Source of the DNA: Myceligenerans crystallogenes
GTDB taxonomy: Bacteria > Actinomycetota > Actinomycetes > Actinomycetales > Cellulomonadaceae
Length of the DNA stretch: 64,000 nt
Reading direction: 5' to 3'
Assembly (NCBI RefSeq): GCF_039529775.1
Contig: NZ_BAAANL010000002.1
Coordinates: 372,001 to 436,000 of the forward strand
Shown: piece after piece, positions 16,455-25,004 of the stretch
How the letters are laid out: every line of letters begins with the position of its first letter
Position numbering within the stretch: the stretch's first letter is position 1
The notes under the pieces: generated by a model
What the model was told of the DNA's origin: nothing
The model's database searches: none
Seen by the model: the letters and a program-made list of their open reading frames with translations, nothing else
Position numbers and translations under genes: made by a program

Positions 16455-16745
16455 ATGGCGTTTCCGAGGTTCTACCGCCGCGCCTTCCTGAACCAGCGCG
16501 GCTTCCACGCCGGCGCGTACGTCCACGCCGACATCGAGGTGGTCGACGATCGGCGTGACGGTCGCAAGGAGGTCGAGGCCTACCTGACCGTCGCCGACTG
16601 CGGCCGGGCAGCACAGCTCGACTTCAGCGCGGACGACAAGCGGTTCGCCCGCAACGCCCTGTACAAGGCGCGCCTGCTGAAGAAGACTGTCGACGCCTTC
16701 GTCGACGCGCTGGAGAAGGCGGTGGGCGAGGCCGAGCTGTCCTGA
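16455..16745 (+). CDS. Hypothetical 96-aa protein, duplicated in window
   Basis: Small soluble protein (MAFPRFYRRAFLNQRGF at the N-terminus; C-terminal helix LKKTVDAFVDALEKAVGEAEL). I do not recognise the family. The ATG has AGAGGA upstream. From codon 13 onward it is about 95% identical at DNA level to the copy at 26097-26354. It lies just after the deleted SpoU copy. Confidence 0.65.
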   Translation: MAFPRFYRRAFLNQRGFHAGAYVHADIEVVDDRRDGRKEVEAYLTVADCGRAAQLDFSADDKRFARNALYKARLLKKTVDAFVDALEKAVGEAELS

Positions 16746-16772
16746 GCGAGGGACGCAAGACGTGCGGCATGC
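16491..16772 (+). repeat. 282-bp direct repeat, copy A
   Basis: Aligns without gaps to 26100-26381. I count 14 mismatches by eye. It covers codons 13-96 of the small gene plus 27 bp downstream. Confidence 0.85.
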
Positions 16773-17394
16773 CGCCCTCGACGCGATGTCAGCGTCTCAC
16801 GCTACCGTCGCGCACGTGGATGAGAACGTCCTGCTGCAGCGGTTGCGCTGGCGCGTTGCGATCGGAGTGCCGATCGACTGGATCTGGCGTCGGTTCGACG
16901 ACGGAACGATCAATTCCTGTTCCTGGCACGACATCGAAGGCCAGAGAGCGATCCGCGAACGGCGCTACGAGCCCCAGGTCCCGCGTTCACCCGTCCCGAC
17001 GGCGGCAATCACCAGGTTCGAGGAACGAACAGGCACAGCCTTCCCGCTGCTTCTACGGCGCCTCTACACCGAGGTCGCCGATGGTGGATTCGGGCCCGGC
17101 TACGGCTTGTTCCCGCTCGATCCACCGTCCGAGCATCCGCGGGCCGACTCCGTCACGTACCTGTACGACAAGCATCTGGGCTACCGTCGCGACAGCTATC
17201 TGCAAGGCTGCGACGAACCTCTCATCCCGATCGCCGACCACGGGTGCGCGATCACGAGCTACGCCACTCCGAGCGGCGTCGTCTGGGAACACGACCCCAA
17301 CACCGACATCGAACGAGCCGTTCCCACGAACAAGTCGCTCCACGCATGGCTCACGGGCTGGCTGGGGCCTGCCCCGACCGGGCAAAGAAGTTGA
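16762..17394 (+). CDS. SMI1/KNR4 (SUKH)-like protein
   Basis: A 210-residue soluble protein. The segment ITRFEERTGTAFPLLLRRLYTEVADGGFGPGYGLFPL has the typical SMI1/KNR4 layout: a helix with E-x-x-xG-xxFP, then a Leu-rich helix and NGGFGPG-like loop. SUKH proteins often act as immunity proteins to contact-dependent or polymorphic toxins, or as housekeeping scaffolds. The GTG at 16762 has GAGGGA 8 nt upstream; this ribosome site lies in the tail of the repeat. It is followed after 5 bp by another hypothetical gene. GC bias is somewhat lower than in the neighbours, in keeping with acquisition. Confidence 0.7.
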   Translation: MRHAALDAMSASHATVAHVDENVLLQRLRWRVAIGVPIDWIWRRFDDGTINSCSWHDIEGQRAIRERRYEPQVPRSPVPTAAITRFEERTGTAFPLLLRRLYTEVADGGFGPGYGLFPLDPPSEHPRADSVTYLYDKHLGYRRDSYLQGCDEPLIPIADHGCAITSYATPSGVVWEHDPNTDIERAVPTNKSLHAWLTGWLGPAPTGQRS

Positions 17395-17399
17395 GCGGC

Positions 17400-17993
17400 A
17401 TGGGGCGTCGCGGGAGCCGGCTGTGGCTGGGAACGGTGGAAGTGCGGACGTTCCTCACGACCGGCCGGGATCTCCTGATCCCGATCGAGGAAGCCCCGAA
17501 ACCGCGGTCCTGGAAAAGGGGACGGGGCGGCAGCGTCGAGATCGTGGTCAACGGTCGCGCCGTCGTCGCACGCGAGACGTGGGATGACATCGAATGGCTG
17601 TGGTCGAGCCTGGCTCGCATGATCGCGACGCTCAACGGCGGGTCGTCCTACGCGACCGAGTTGCCGTACCTGGACCAGGCGATCGACGCCGGGATCGCCC
17701 ACCAAGCCGACGACATGGTGGTTCTCGTGTGCGGACACCGCGACGACCGCCGTCGCGCCGTCGCGGACAAGCACACGTTCTTCGACGCGTTCACGCGAGC
17801 AGGCCTCGACGCGTTCGACCACCTCGAACGACTCGGCGGCGGCCGGCACGCCGGTGGCCGGGAAGCGCTCGTCGACTGCCGGCACGGGCTCTACCAGAAC
17901 GACTGGCCGGCCGTGCGACAACGTGCCTGCACCGGCTCGGAGGCCGAGAACGAGACAAAGGCCTTCTTCCAGGTCCACCGGCTCGCCTGGTGA
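17400..17993 (+). CDS. Hypothetical protein, 197 aa
   Basis: No recognised family. Soluble, begins MGRRGSRLWLGTVEVRTFLT; central VVARETWDDIEWLWSSLARMIATL and C-terminal FFDAFTRAGLDAFDHLERL are predicted helices. It starts 5 bp after the SUKH-like gene and is likely co-transcribed with it. If the upstream gene is an immunity-type protein, this may belong to the same orphan immunity or accessory set; that is only a contextual guess. Confidence 0.65.
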   Translation: MGRRGSRLWLGTVEVRTFLTTGRDLLIPIEEAPKPRSWKRGRGGSVEIVVNGRAVVARETWDDIEWLWSSLARMIATLNGGSSYATELPYLDQAIDAGIAHQADDMVVLVCGHRDDRRRAVADKHTFFDAFTRAGLDAFDHLERLGGGRHAGGREALVDCRHGLYQNDWPAVRQRACTGSEAENETKAFFQVHRLAW

Positions 17994-18051
17994 CCAGCAG
18001 GCCCTACCCGGCTGGCCGGAACGGTCACGTCCTCGCGGGGCTCGTGACAGG

Positions 18052-18483
18052 TCATCCGTCGTAGTCCCACGGGAACTCGGTGTGCCACCAGTGGTGGTAG
18101 TGGTCGAGCCGTACCGGGAACCTGGCGAGGATGCGATCGTCGAGCTCCCGGACAAGGCTCCGGAGTTCCTTGGACAAGCCGCGCGGCAGCCGATGGATCG
18201 TTCGCTCCAGGACGTCACGGTCGTCGATCGGGCTGCCACAACACTCCCGGATCCCGCAGCCGTACGCGTGACTTCTCCAGTGGTTCCGTGTCCGCGCCTC
18301 ACGATCCCAGTTCGAGAGTGCTCCGGAGATCTCTCCGGGCCAGGCTTCGAGCAACGTCATCGCTGCGTGGGTCGCGCCGGACAGGCGACCGTCTTTCGCA
18401 GGCCGCCGGGTAGAACCTGCCCGGAGCCTCATGCGTCGTCGTGCGGCGCCCTGCCGCACCTGGTGAGGGCGCCTACGCGGCAT
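18052..18483 (-). CDS. Hypothetical protein, 143 aa or shorter
   Basis: No family recognised. Basic N-terminus, then TLLEAWPGEISGALSNWD and a C-terminal HYHHWWHTEFPWDYDG. The first 40 residues are Arg-rich and may be non-coding; MTLLEAW at 18360 is a plausible start. AAGGGAC lies directly before ATG 18483, too close to be an ideal ribosome site. Convergent with the preceding gene. Confidence 0.5.
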   Translation of the reverse strand: MPRRRPHQVRQGAARRRMRLRAGSTRRPAKDGRLSGATHAAMTLLEAWPGEISGALSNWDREARTRNHWRSHAYGCGIRECCGSPIDDRDVLERTIHRLPRGLSKELRSLVRELDDRILARFPVRLDHYHHWWHTEFPWDYDG

Positions 18484-18614
18484 GTCCCTTCGTCGTGGTC
18501 ATGGTGCACGATCGTGCCACATCCCTCGCGGGGGGCGAAGCAACACACTGCTGAGGGCAGCCGGCCTTCCCGGGTTCGCGGCACCACGACGTCGTCCGAG
18601 CCGACGGCGAGCGG

Positions 18615-19163
18615 TCAGTTCCTGCGACGAGCGTGTCGATGTCGAGGCCTGATCGTCAGAATGCACGAGTCGACTCGCGGCCGCGGTGTGAAGGCACGCC
18701 GGGGCAGGGGGCGCCCGACAGTCACGTTCCAACGGCCCGAGTTCGCGTACCGGTCGGCAAGGCGCACTGCGGCCTGGCGCTGCATGACCAGGTCCGCGCG
18801 CGTCAGCGCCGACCCGCGCGCGGTCAGGGTCCGCACGAGCGCGGTGGTGTGCGCGTAGGGCGGGTTCGCGACCACACGGAACGGGCGTCCCGGGAGTCGC
18901 AGATCGGCCAGGTCGATCTCCAGCACGCTCACGTCCCGGCCCGCGAACTGCTCGCGCAGCCGTCGGGCGCGGCCGGGGTGGAGCTCGACGGCCAGGACCC
19001 GCGCGCCGGCGTCGAGCAGGGGGCCGGTCAGGGCTCCGGTGCCCGCGCCAAGATCCAGGACCAGATCGCCGGGGAAGACGTGTGCGGCCGTGACGATCTG
19101 GCGGGCGAACTCGTCAGAGAGCTGGTGCCATCCCCACTCGCGCCGAACCCGCTGCCCGGCCAC
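18615..19163 (-). CDS. Short Erm-type 23S rRNA adenine N6-methyltransferase
   Basis: SAM-dependent methylase of the KsgA/Erm family. Motif I is VLDLGAGTGALTGPLL, motif II is VLAVELHPGRA, and motif IV is VVANPPYAHTTALVRTL (the N-x-P-Y catalytic motif). The substrate-side FTPRPRVDSCILTI is also present. At 182 residues it lacks the C-terminal helical domain of classical Erm (about 250 residues). Other short Erm proteins of similar length are known, such as Erm(41). The start is a GTG at 19163 without clear ribosome site. No leader peptide for macrolide attenuation was seen. It lies 90 bp from the operon of the two-component system. Confidence 0.82.
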   Translation of the reverse strand: MAGQRVRREWGWHQLSDEFARQIVTAAHVFPGDLVLDLGAGTGALTGPLLDAGARVLAVELHPGRARRLREQFAGRDVSVLEIDLADLRLPGRPFRVVANPPYAHTTALVRTLTARGSALTRADLVMQRQAAVRLADRYANSGRWNVTVGRPLPRRAFTPRPRVDSCILTIRPRHRHARRRN

Positions 19164-19252
19164 GACGCACCATCACCATGAGAAACATGATCGGGACGCT
19201 AACAGCGCCCGGCGCTGCCGCCAAGGCATTTCGCGTCCGCCCCGGTCGCGCG

Positions 19253-19942
19253 TCAGGCCCCCAGGTAGCGCAGCACCGCGAGCACCCGGCGGTTGTCCGC
19301 CGCGTCGTACGGCAGGTCCAGCTTCCGGAAGATCGCCGCGACGTTCTTCTCCACCGCGCCCTGGGAGAGGAACAACTGCTCCGCGATGCCGCCGTTCGAC
19401 CGGCCCTGCGCGATCAGGTCCAGCACCTCGCGCTCCCTGCCGGTCAGCCGCGAGCGGCCGGCGTCCCGGTCCGCGGCGCCCATGAGCTGCGAGACCACCT
19501 CCGGGTCCAGCACCGTCTCGCCCCGGGCCACCCGCGCGAGCGCCTGGGTGAACTCCCCCACGTCGACGACGCGGTCCTTGAGCAGGTACCCCACGCCACG
19601 CGCGTCACCCTGGAGCAGCTCACCGGCGTACCTCGTCTCCACGTACTGCGAGAAGAGCAGCACGGGCAGCCCGGGGAACCGCTCGCGCAACGCGACCACG
19701 GTGCGCAGGCCCTCGTCGGTGAACGTGGGCGGCATGCGGATGTCCGCGACCACGACGTCGGGCAGGGACGACTCGCCCGCGAGGCGCACGACCTCGCGCT
19801 CCAGGCTCTCGCCGTCCGGCACGGACGTCACCTCGTGCCCCCGCCGCGTCAGCAGGGCGACGAGCCCGTCGCGCAGGATCCCGGAGTCCTCCGCGAGCAC
19901 CACCCGCAGGCCACCCGGCGCCGTCGTGCCCGGCCCGGTCAT
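19253..19942 (-). CDS. NarL/LuxR-type response regulator
   Basis: 229 residues. The receiver domain has acidic pocket AED, phospho-acceptor Asp67 (VVVADIRMP) and Lys in LLKD. The C-terminal LuxR helix-turn-helix reads LTGREREVLDLIAQGRSNGGIAEQLFLSQGAVEKN. Its ATG overlaps the stop of the histidine kinase gene by 4 nt, so the two are a translationally coupled pair. It is the last gene of the MFS, FAD monooxygenase, kinase and regulator operon. Confidence 0.95.
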   Translation of the reverse strand: MTGPGTTAPGGLRVVLAEDSGILRDGLVALLTRRGHEVTSVPDGESLEREVVRLAGESSLPDVVVADIRMPPTFTDEGLRTVVALRERFPGLPVLLFSQYVETRYAGELLQGDARGVGYLLKDRVVDVGEFTQALARVARGETVLDPEVVSQLMGAADRDAGRSRLTGREREVLDLIAQGRSNGGIAEQLFLSQGAVEKNVAAIFRKLDLPYDAADNRRVLAVLRYLGA

Positions 19943-21315
19943 GCGCGGCCACCCGTGCCCGTGCGGCGCGCACCGGCCGTGCCCGCGCGCACCGCGGGTA
20001 GCGTCATCGTCACCACGGTCGGCCCCCCGACCGGGCTGGCCAGGTCGAACGTGCCGTCGACCGACCCGATACGCTCGGCGAGCCCCGCGAGGCCCGACCG
20101 CAACCCGGACCCGTCGGGCGCGACGACCCTCGCTCCCCCGGCGCCGTCGTCCCGCACCCGGACGCGCAGGACGCCGCTCCCGCCGTCGGCGACCGCCTCG
20201 ACCCGCACGTGGACCCGCGACGCGCGTGCGTGCTTGGCCGCGTTGGTGACCAGCTCGGCGATCGAGAAGTAGACGATCGACTCGGTCGCCGGTGCCAGGC
20301 GCCCGCCCGCCTCGAGCTCGGGGTCGACGTCCACCGTGACCGGGAGCGGAGCACGTGCGGCGAGCGTCTCGAGGGCGACCGCGAGGCCGCTGTCCAGGGC
20401 CGGCGGGTGGATGCCGCGGGCCAGCTCCCGGAGCTCGGCCAGGGCGTCCTTGGTCGACGCGTGCGCCACCTCGAGGAGCTCCCCCACGGTGTCCGTCGCG
20501 CCCGAGACCAGCTGCTCGCGTGCCTCGCCGAGCTGCATGCCGACGGCGACCAGGCGCGCCTGGGTACCGTCGTGCAGGTCCCGCTCGATGCGGCGCAGGC
20601 GGGCATCGGCGTCCTCCACCGTGCCCGCGCGGGAGCGCTCCAGCTCGGCGACCCGCAGGCTGGTCGCCGTCGGTCCGAGCAGCGCCCTGGTCAGGAGCCC
20701 CAGCAGGGCGACGAAGCCCGACTGGACCCACGGCCACAGGACCAGCAGCACCAGGCCCCCCAGCGCGACGAGGGCGAGGCCGGCCACGTTGTGCCACGAG
20801 CTGTCCATGGCGAGGTCAGGGGGCAGCGACCAGAACCACGTCCAGTAGGTCACGCCGCCGAGCCCGAGGACGAGGCACGCGGTGCTCACCACGAAACCGG
20901 CGAGCGTCACCGGCAGCGCCGCGAGCATGAACAGCAGCGCGCGCCAGCCCACCGGGTCGCCGAGCGCCCCGCCGAGCCGCGGCCAGAAGCCGGTGCGCGC
21001 CCGGCGGGGCACGGGGGCCGCGACGCGCGCGTCGAGCAGGGCCCCCGCCAGGCGGCGGTAGCCGGCGCCCCACCATCGCCCGCCCACCACGAGCCCGCCC
21101 GCGGCGAACAGCCCGACGACCGTCACCGCGGCCCCTGCCGTGACCGCCACGGTGACCAGCACGTAGGCCAGGGCGAACGGCCCCAGGAGCAGCATGAACC
21201 ACAGGTAGCCGTACGAACGCCAGGTGACGGAGGACGACGGCGCGCCGAGCAGGTGCGTCCAGCGGGGCCTTTGCCCGGACCGCGGCGCTCGCGGGTCGAG
21301 GGTCATGGTCTTCAT
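19939..21315 (-). CDS. Sensor histidine kinase (HisKA_3 type)
   Basis: 458 residues. The N-terminal half is a multi-helix membrane sensor (helices around 38-72 and 125-205, as in the actinobacterial putative-sensor domain). The dimerisation motif RIERDLHDGTQARLV contains phospho-acceptor His248. The ATPase has the N box ELVTNAAKHA and a G box DDGAGGARV-GSGLRSGLAGLAERI. Partner of the regulator at 19253. Its start overlaps the FAD monooxygenase stop (ATGA). Confidence 0.94.
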   Translation of the reverse strand: MKTMTLDPRAPRSGQRPRWTHLLGAPSSSVTWRSYGYLWFMLLLGPFALAYVLVTVAVTAGAAVTVVGLFAAGGLVVGGRWWGAGYRRLAGALLDARVAAPVPRRARTGFWPRLGGALGDPVGWRALLFMLAALPVTLAGFVVSTACLVLGLGGVTYWTWFWSLPPDLAMDSSWHNVAGLALVALGGLVLLVLWPWVQSGFVALLGLLTRALLGPTATSLRVAELERSRAGTVEDADARLRRIERDLHDGTQARLVAVGMQLGEAREQLVSGATDTVGELLEVAHASTKDALAELRELARGIHPPALDSGLAVALETLAARAPLPVTVDVDPELEAGGRLAPATESIVYFSIAELVTNAAKHARASRVHVRVEAVADGGSGVLRVRVRDDGAGGARVVAPDGSGLRSGLAGLAERIGSVDGTFDLASPVGGPTVVTMTLPAVRAGTAGARRTGTGGRA

Positions 21316-22568
21316 CCTGCCAGCCCGTCGCGGGTGCGCCCCGCCGCCGCGGGCTCCGGGAGCACGAGCGCCGAGTGGGCGGGCTGCGGCGTCGTGGCCG
21401 GCATCGCGACCAGCTCACGGAGCATGGCGTTACGCCGTTCCAGCGCCTCGGCCGTGGTGGGGAACAGCCGGGCGCCGCCCTTGTCGACCAGTGCCTGGTT
21501 CATCGTGACGAACTCGCGGGTGTCCCGCTCGTAGGCGGCGAAGGCTTGGGCGTGGTCCCCGTAGGTGGCCAGCGACCGGGCGAGCATGTAGGCGCCGACG
21601 AGGGCCAGGCTGGAGCCCTGTCCGGTCAGGAACGACGGCGCGTGGGCGGCGTCGCCGACGAACGCCACCCGGCCGCTCGACCAGCTCGGCATGCGGATCT
21701 GGCCCGCCGTGTCGAAGAACAGGTCGTCCGCCTGGTGCATGGCCTCGACGATGCCCGGGACCTCCCAGCCCGCACCGGCGTAGGTCCTGGCGACCAGGTC
21801 CCGCTGGGCGTCCGGGTCCCGCAGGCCCTCTCGCAGGAGATGCAGCGGCTGGTCCGGCTGGTGGAAGTTCAGGAAGGCGTGCAGGTCGTCGTCCGCGCCG
21901 CCGGTGGCGTAGAGCGCGGCGGCCCGGCCCGGGGCGTTCCACATCACGAGCTCGCGCGACAGCCCGAGCGTGTTGGGCACGGTGAACACGGCGAAGGTGT
22001 AGCCGAGGTACCGGTGGAACTGCTCCTCGGGCCCGAGCACGACCTTCCGGGTGCCCGAGTGCATGCCGTCGGCGCCGACCACCAGGTCGAACGTGCGTTG
22101 CCGGCCGCCGCGGAAGGTCACGTCGACCCCGTGCTCGTGCTGGTCGAGGTGGTCGATGGAGTCGTCGAACACGAGGTCGACGTCGTCCCGGACCGTCTCG
22201 TACAGCGCGGCGGTCAGGTCCCCGCGCCCCACCTCGAGGTCCTGTCCCTCGACGCTCCCGGCGACCGCGGAGGGGTGGAGGGTGGCTACCTCGGCGCCGT
22301 CGGCGCCGAGGAAGGTGAACCGTCGGGTGTCGACGTGCGCCGCCCGCAGCCGCGGCAGGACCCCCATCCGCCGGACCACCTCGATCGCGGTGCCGCGGAC
22401 GTCGATCGGGTAGCCGCCCCCGCGAGGTGCGTGCGCCTTCTCGACCACGGTGACGGCGAACCCGTACCGGTGCAGCCAGTACGCCAGGGTGGGGCCGGCG
22501 AGGCTGGCGCCGGCGATCAGGACGGTGCGGGGGGCGGTGCGCCGGGCGGCGTCGGACCGAGATGTCAT
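21312..22568 (-). CDS. FAD-dependent monooxygenase (TetX/PHBH-like)
   Basis: 418 residues. N-terminal FAD-binding Rossmann motif VLIAGASLAGPTLAYWL with the acidic end VTVVEKA. The second FAD motif is VAFVGDAAHAPSFLTGQGSSLAL. The fold is that of aromatic-ring hydroxylases; family members inactivate tetracyclines or rifamycins or act in polyketide tailoring. Coupling by 4-nt overlaps to an MFS exporter upstream and to a two-component system downstream suggests drug modification plus efflux, but the substrate is unknown. Confidence 0.92.
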   Translation of the reverse strand: MTSRSDAARRTAPRTVLIAGASLAGPTLAYWLHRYGFAVTVVEKAHAPRGGGYPIDVRGTAIEVVRRMGVLPRLRAAHVDTRRFTFLGADGAEVATLHPSAVAGSVEGQDLEVGRGDLTAALYETVRDDVDLVFDDSIDHLDQHEHGVDVTFRGGRQRTFDLVVGADGMHSGTRKVVLGPEEQFHRYLGYTFAVFTVPNTLGLSRELVMWNAPGRAAALYATGGADDDLHAFLNFHQPDQPLHLLREGLRDPDAQRDLVARTYAGAGWEVPGIVEAMHQADDLFFDTAGQIRMPSWSSGRVAFVGDAAHAPSFLTGQGSSLALVGAYMLARSLATYGDHAQAFAAYERDTREFVTMNQALVDKGGARLFPTTAEALERRNAMLRELVAMPATTPQPAHSALVLPEPAAAGRTRDGLAG

Positions 22569-23983
22569 GACCGGACTTCCTTCTTCAGGTGACGGACGAC
22601 GAGCAGGGACAGCGCGGCCACGAGGGCTGCGACGAGGAATCCGGTGACGAACGCGGACTCGGCAGGCACCCCGGACGCCGGGTCGTTGCCCGCGTCGAGG
22701 ACCGAGCCGGCGGCCTGGCCGCCCGCGACCGCGCCGATCAGGCGGATCACGACGAGGAGACTGGTCGCGATGCCGGTGTCCTTGGCGGCCACGGCGGTGG
22801 CGGTGGCGGCGAGCAGCGCCGTGGTGATCAGGCCGCCGACGAAGGCGGCGAGCGCCCGGGCGACGACGAGCTGCCACACCGTGTCGTGCAGCGCCGCGAC
22901 GGCGACGAGGATGCCCGCGGTCGCCACGGCGCCCGCGGTGGCCACGGCACGCGCGCCGTGGCGCCGCACGGCGAGCCCGCCGACCGAGCCCGCCAGCACG
23001 CCGGCGACGGAGGCGGGCATCATGAACAGCCCGATGTCGGTGGTGTCGAGCCCCAGGCCGTAGCCGTCGCCCGAGACCTCGAACAGCTTGGGGACGTAGG
23101 TCTGCAGCATCGCGGAGACGGCTGCGACGGCGAGGGTGAGCACGGCCGCGCTCCACATGGCGGGCGCCGTCAGCATGCGCAGCTCGACCATCGGCGAGAC
23201 GGCCCGGCGCTCGACGGCCACCCAGGCCGCACCGAGCCCTGCGACGACGAGCACGATGCCACCCACCGCGAGCGGCGGGATGCCGCCGCCGGTCACCACG
23301 AGGAGTCCCAGCAGGAGCGCAACCAGCGTGGCGCTCAGCAGTGCCACACCCGCCCAGTCGATGGTGGTGCCCTGTTCGCCCGGCGGGTCGTTCGGCATGA
23401 GCCGGAAGACGACCGCCGTCGCCGCGACGATCACGATCGTCGGCGCCGCGAAGATCCAGTGCCAGGACAGGCCCTCCGCCAGGGGCCCGGCGACGAGCGT
23501 CCCGACGATGCCCCCGGCGGTGAACAGAGCGCTGACCACCCCGACGGCCACCTGCGTCTGCCCCGTCGGGAAGTTCTTGCGCACCAGGATGAACGACAGC
23601 GGCAGCGCGCCCACCATCGCGCCCTGCAGCGTCTGACCGGCCAGCAGGACCGGCAGGTTCGGCGCGAGGCTCGATACGACGCCGCCTGCCGAGACCAGCG
23701 CCATCAGCACGAGCAGCACCCGTTTGCCGCCGTAGCGGTCGCCGAGCTTGCCCGCGATGGGTGCGACGATCGCGCCGGTGACCAGCAGCGTGCTGGCGAT
23801 GAGCGCCGCGGCGGCCGAGTCGACACCCAGCTCGCGCTCCAGCAGCGGGCGCGCCGGGTCCACCACCGTCTGCAGGGTGCCGAGAGCGAGGGCGAGGACA
23901 CCCAGCGCCCCGATCGCGGGCCTTCCGAGACGTGCGGGGGACGGCCTCTGCCTGGCGGCCGGGGAATCAAGGGTGAGGGTCAT
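22565..23983 (-). CDS. MFS drug-type exporter (DHA2-like, 14 TM)
   Basis: 472 residues with about fourteen membrane helices. The conserved motif A loop is GKLGDRYGGKRVL and motif C-like GGIVGTLVAGPLAEGLSWHW follows. This is the layout of DHA2 multidrug exporters. First gene of the four-gene operon. The promoter appears leaderless: TAGGTT, 7 nt, then ATG. There is no ribosome site, and an exact AACCTAGGTT palindrome covers the -10. Confidence 0.93.
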   Translation of the reverse strand: MTLTLDSPAARQRPSPARLGRPAIGALGVLALALGTLQTVVDPARPLLERELGVDSAAAALIASTLLVTGAIVAPIAGKLGDRYGGKRVLLVLMALVSAGGVVSSLAPNLPVLLAGQTLQGAMVGALPLSFILVRKNFPTGQTQVAVGVVSALFTAGGIVGTLVAGPLAEGLSWHWIFAAPTIVIVAATAVVFRLMPNDPPGEQGTTIDWAGVALLSATLVALLLGLLVVTGGGIPPLAVGGIVLVVAGLGAAWVAVERRAVSPMVELRMLTAPAMWSAAVLTLAVAAVSAMLQTYVPKLFEVSGDGYGLGLDTTDIGLFMMPASVAGVLAGSVGGLAVRRHGARAVATAGAVATAGILVAVAALHDTVWQLVVARALAAFVGGLITTALLAATATAVAAKDTGIATSLLVVIRLIGAVAGGQAAGSVLDAGNDPASGVPAESAFVTGFLVAALVAALSLLVVRHLKKEVRS

Positions 23984-23990
23984 GTCCTCG

Positions 23991-24000
23991 AACCTAGGTT
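23991..24000 (-). promoter_or_regulatory. Leaderless promoter of the MFS operon
   Basis: Palindrome AACCTAGGTT. Read leftward it contains the -10 box TAGGTT followed by 7 nt and the ATG at 23983. Similar -10/ATG spacing is found at the crotonase/HxlR promoters. Confidence 0.5.
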
Positions 24001-24089
24001 CCGGGCCCCGGGCCCCGGAATGGTGGGAACCGCCGAGGTCGCGGGGGATTTCCTCCGCGAGCCCCGGCCGGTCGCCCGCGCCTGCCCGG

Positions 24090-24950
24090 TCAGATCGAGT
24101 TCACGATCCGCTCGTGCTCCAGCTCCCCCTCGCGGGTCTGGATCCCCGCGGCCAGCAGCTCGTGCGCACGCCGCGTGACGTCCGGGCCCATCGTCGCCAT
24201 CAACCCGTCGTGCTCCACCGCGTACGCCGCACGCGCGACCGCCGGCGCCACCGCGTTGACCGCCGCCTTGATCGCGGAGACGACCTCCGGCCTCAGCCGC
24301 GCGATCCGCCCCGCGAGCTCGCTCACGAAACCGTCCAGCTCCGCGGCGGGAAGGGCCCGGTTCACCAGCCCGTAGCGCTCGGCCAGCTCCGCGTCCGCGA
24401 GCTCGCCGCCCAGGAGGAGCTCAAGTGCGCGGGCCCGGCCCGCCAGGCGGGTCATGTTCACGGTCCCGCCACCGCCGGGGAGGATGCCCATCAGGGCCTC
24501 CGTCTGCGACTGACCCGACCGGCCGATCGCCGCGAACCGCATGTCGAGGTCCATGAGGAACTCGTTGCCGGCACCGCGCGCGAAGCCGGCCAGCTTGCCG
24601 ATGGTGACCTGCGGCAGGTCGTGCACCTCCTCGCTCAGGGCCTGCAGGACGTTCATGCCGTCCGGCACGGGGGCGTCCCCGGCTGCGGCGATCGCGGCCC
24701 GGGTCGCCTGCGACAGGGCGTCCGGGTCGGTGAGGTAGCCCATGTCCCCGTGCGCGCTGAAGAACTGCGGGTCGGCGCTCTCGAACACGATGACGCGGAT
24801 GCTCTCGTCCGTCCTGACCCGGTGGAGGAACCCGCGCAGGGACGGCAGCAGGACGCCGTCCATCAGGTTGAGGGGAGGATGGTCGAGCGTCACGGTCGCG
24901 ACGCCGTCCGACGAGGTGATCCGGAGGCCGGGCAGGTTGTCGTAGCTCAT
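24090..24950 (-). CDS. Enoyl-CoA hydratase/isomerase family protein
   Basis: Crotonase-fold protein of 286 residues: VATVTLDHPPLNLMDG at the N-terminus, oxyanion-hole segments FFSAHGDMGYL and KLAGFARGAGNEFLMDLDMRFAA, then GILPGGGGTVNMTRLAG. The glutamate usual in the first active-site position appears as AGNEFLM, while the second catalytic Glu is replaced (GILPGG lacks a QPE-type residue), so hydratase chemistry is uncertain. Divergently transcribed from an HxlR regulator 54 bp away; both appear leaderless. Confidence 0.88.
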   Translation of the reverse strand: MSYDNLPGLRITSSDGVATVTLDHPPLNLMDGVLLPSLRGFLHRVRTDESIRVIVFESADPQFFSAHGDMGYLTDPDALSQATRAAIAAAGDAPVPDGMNVLQALSEEVHDLPQVTIGKLAGFARGAGNEFLMDLDMRFAAIGRSGQSQTEALMGILPGGGGTVNMTRLAGRARALELLLGGELADAELAERYGLVNRALPAAELDGFVSELAGRIARLRPEVVSAIKAAVNAVAPAVARAAYAVEHDGLMATMGPDVTRRAHELLAAGIQTREGELEHERIVNSI

Positions 24951-25004
24951 GGGCGTGACCCTAGGAAGCGACCGGGTTACCGACCGGGAACCTAGACTCG
25001 TGCT
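24951..25004. promoter_or_regulatory. Divergent leaderless promoters with operator-like repeats
   Basis: Leftward -10 TAGGGT, 7 nt, ATG 24950. Rightward -10 TAGACT, 6 nt, ATG 25005. Between them lie two CGACCGGG direct repeats (24969-24976 and 24981-24988) flanked by CTAGG/CCTAG arms, a likely site for the HxlR regulator. Confidence 0.6.
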
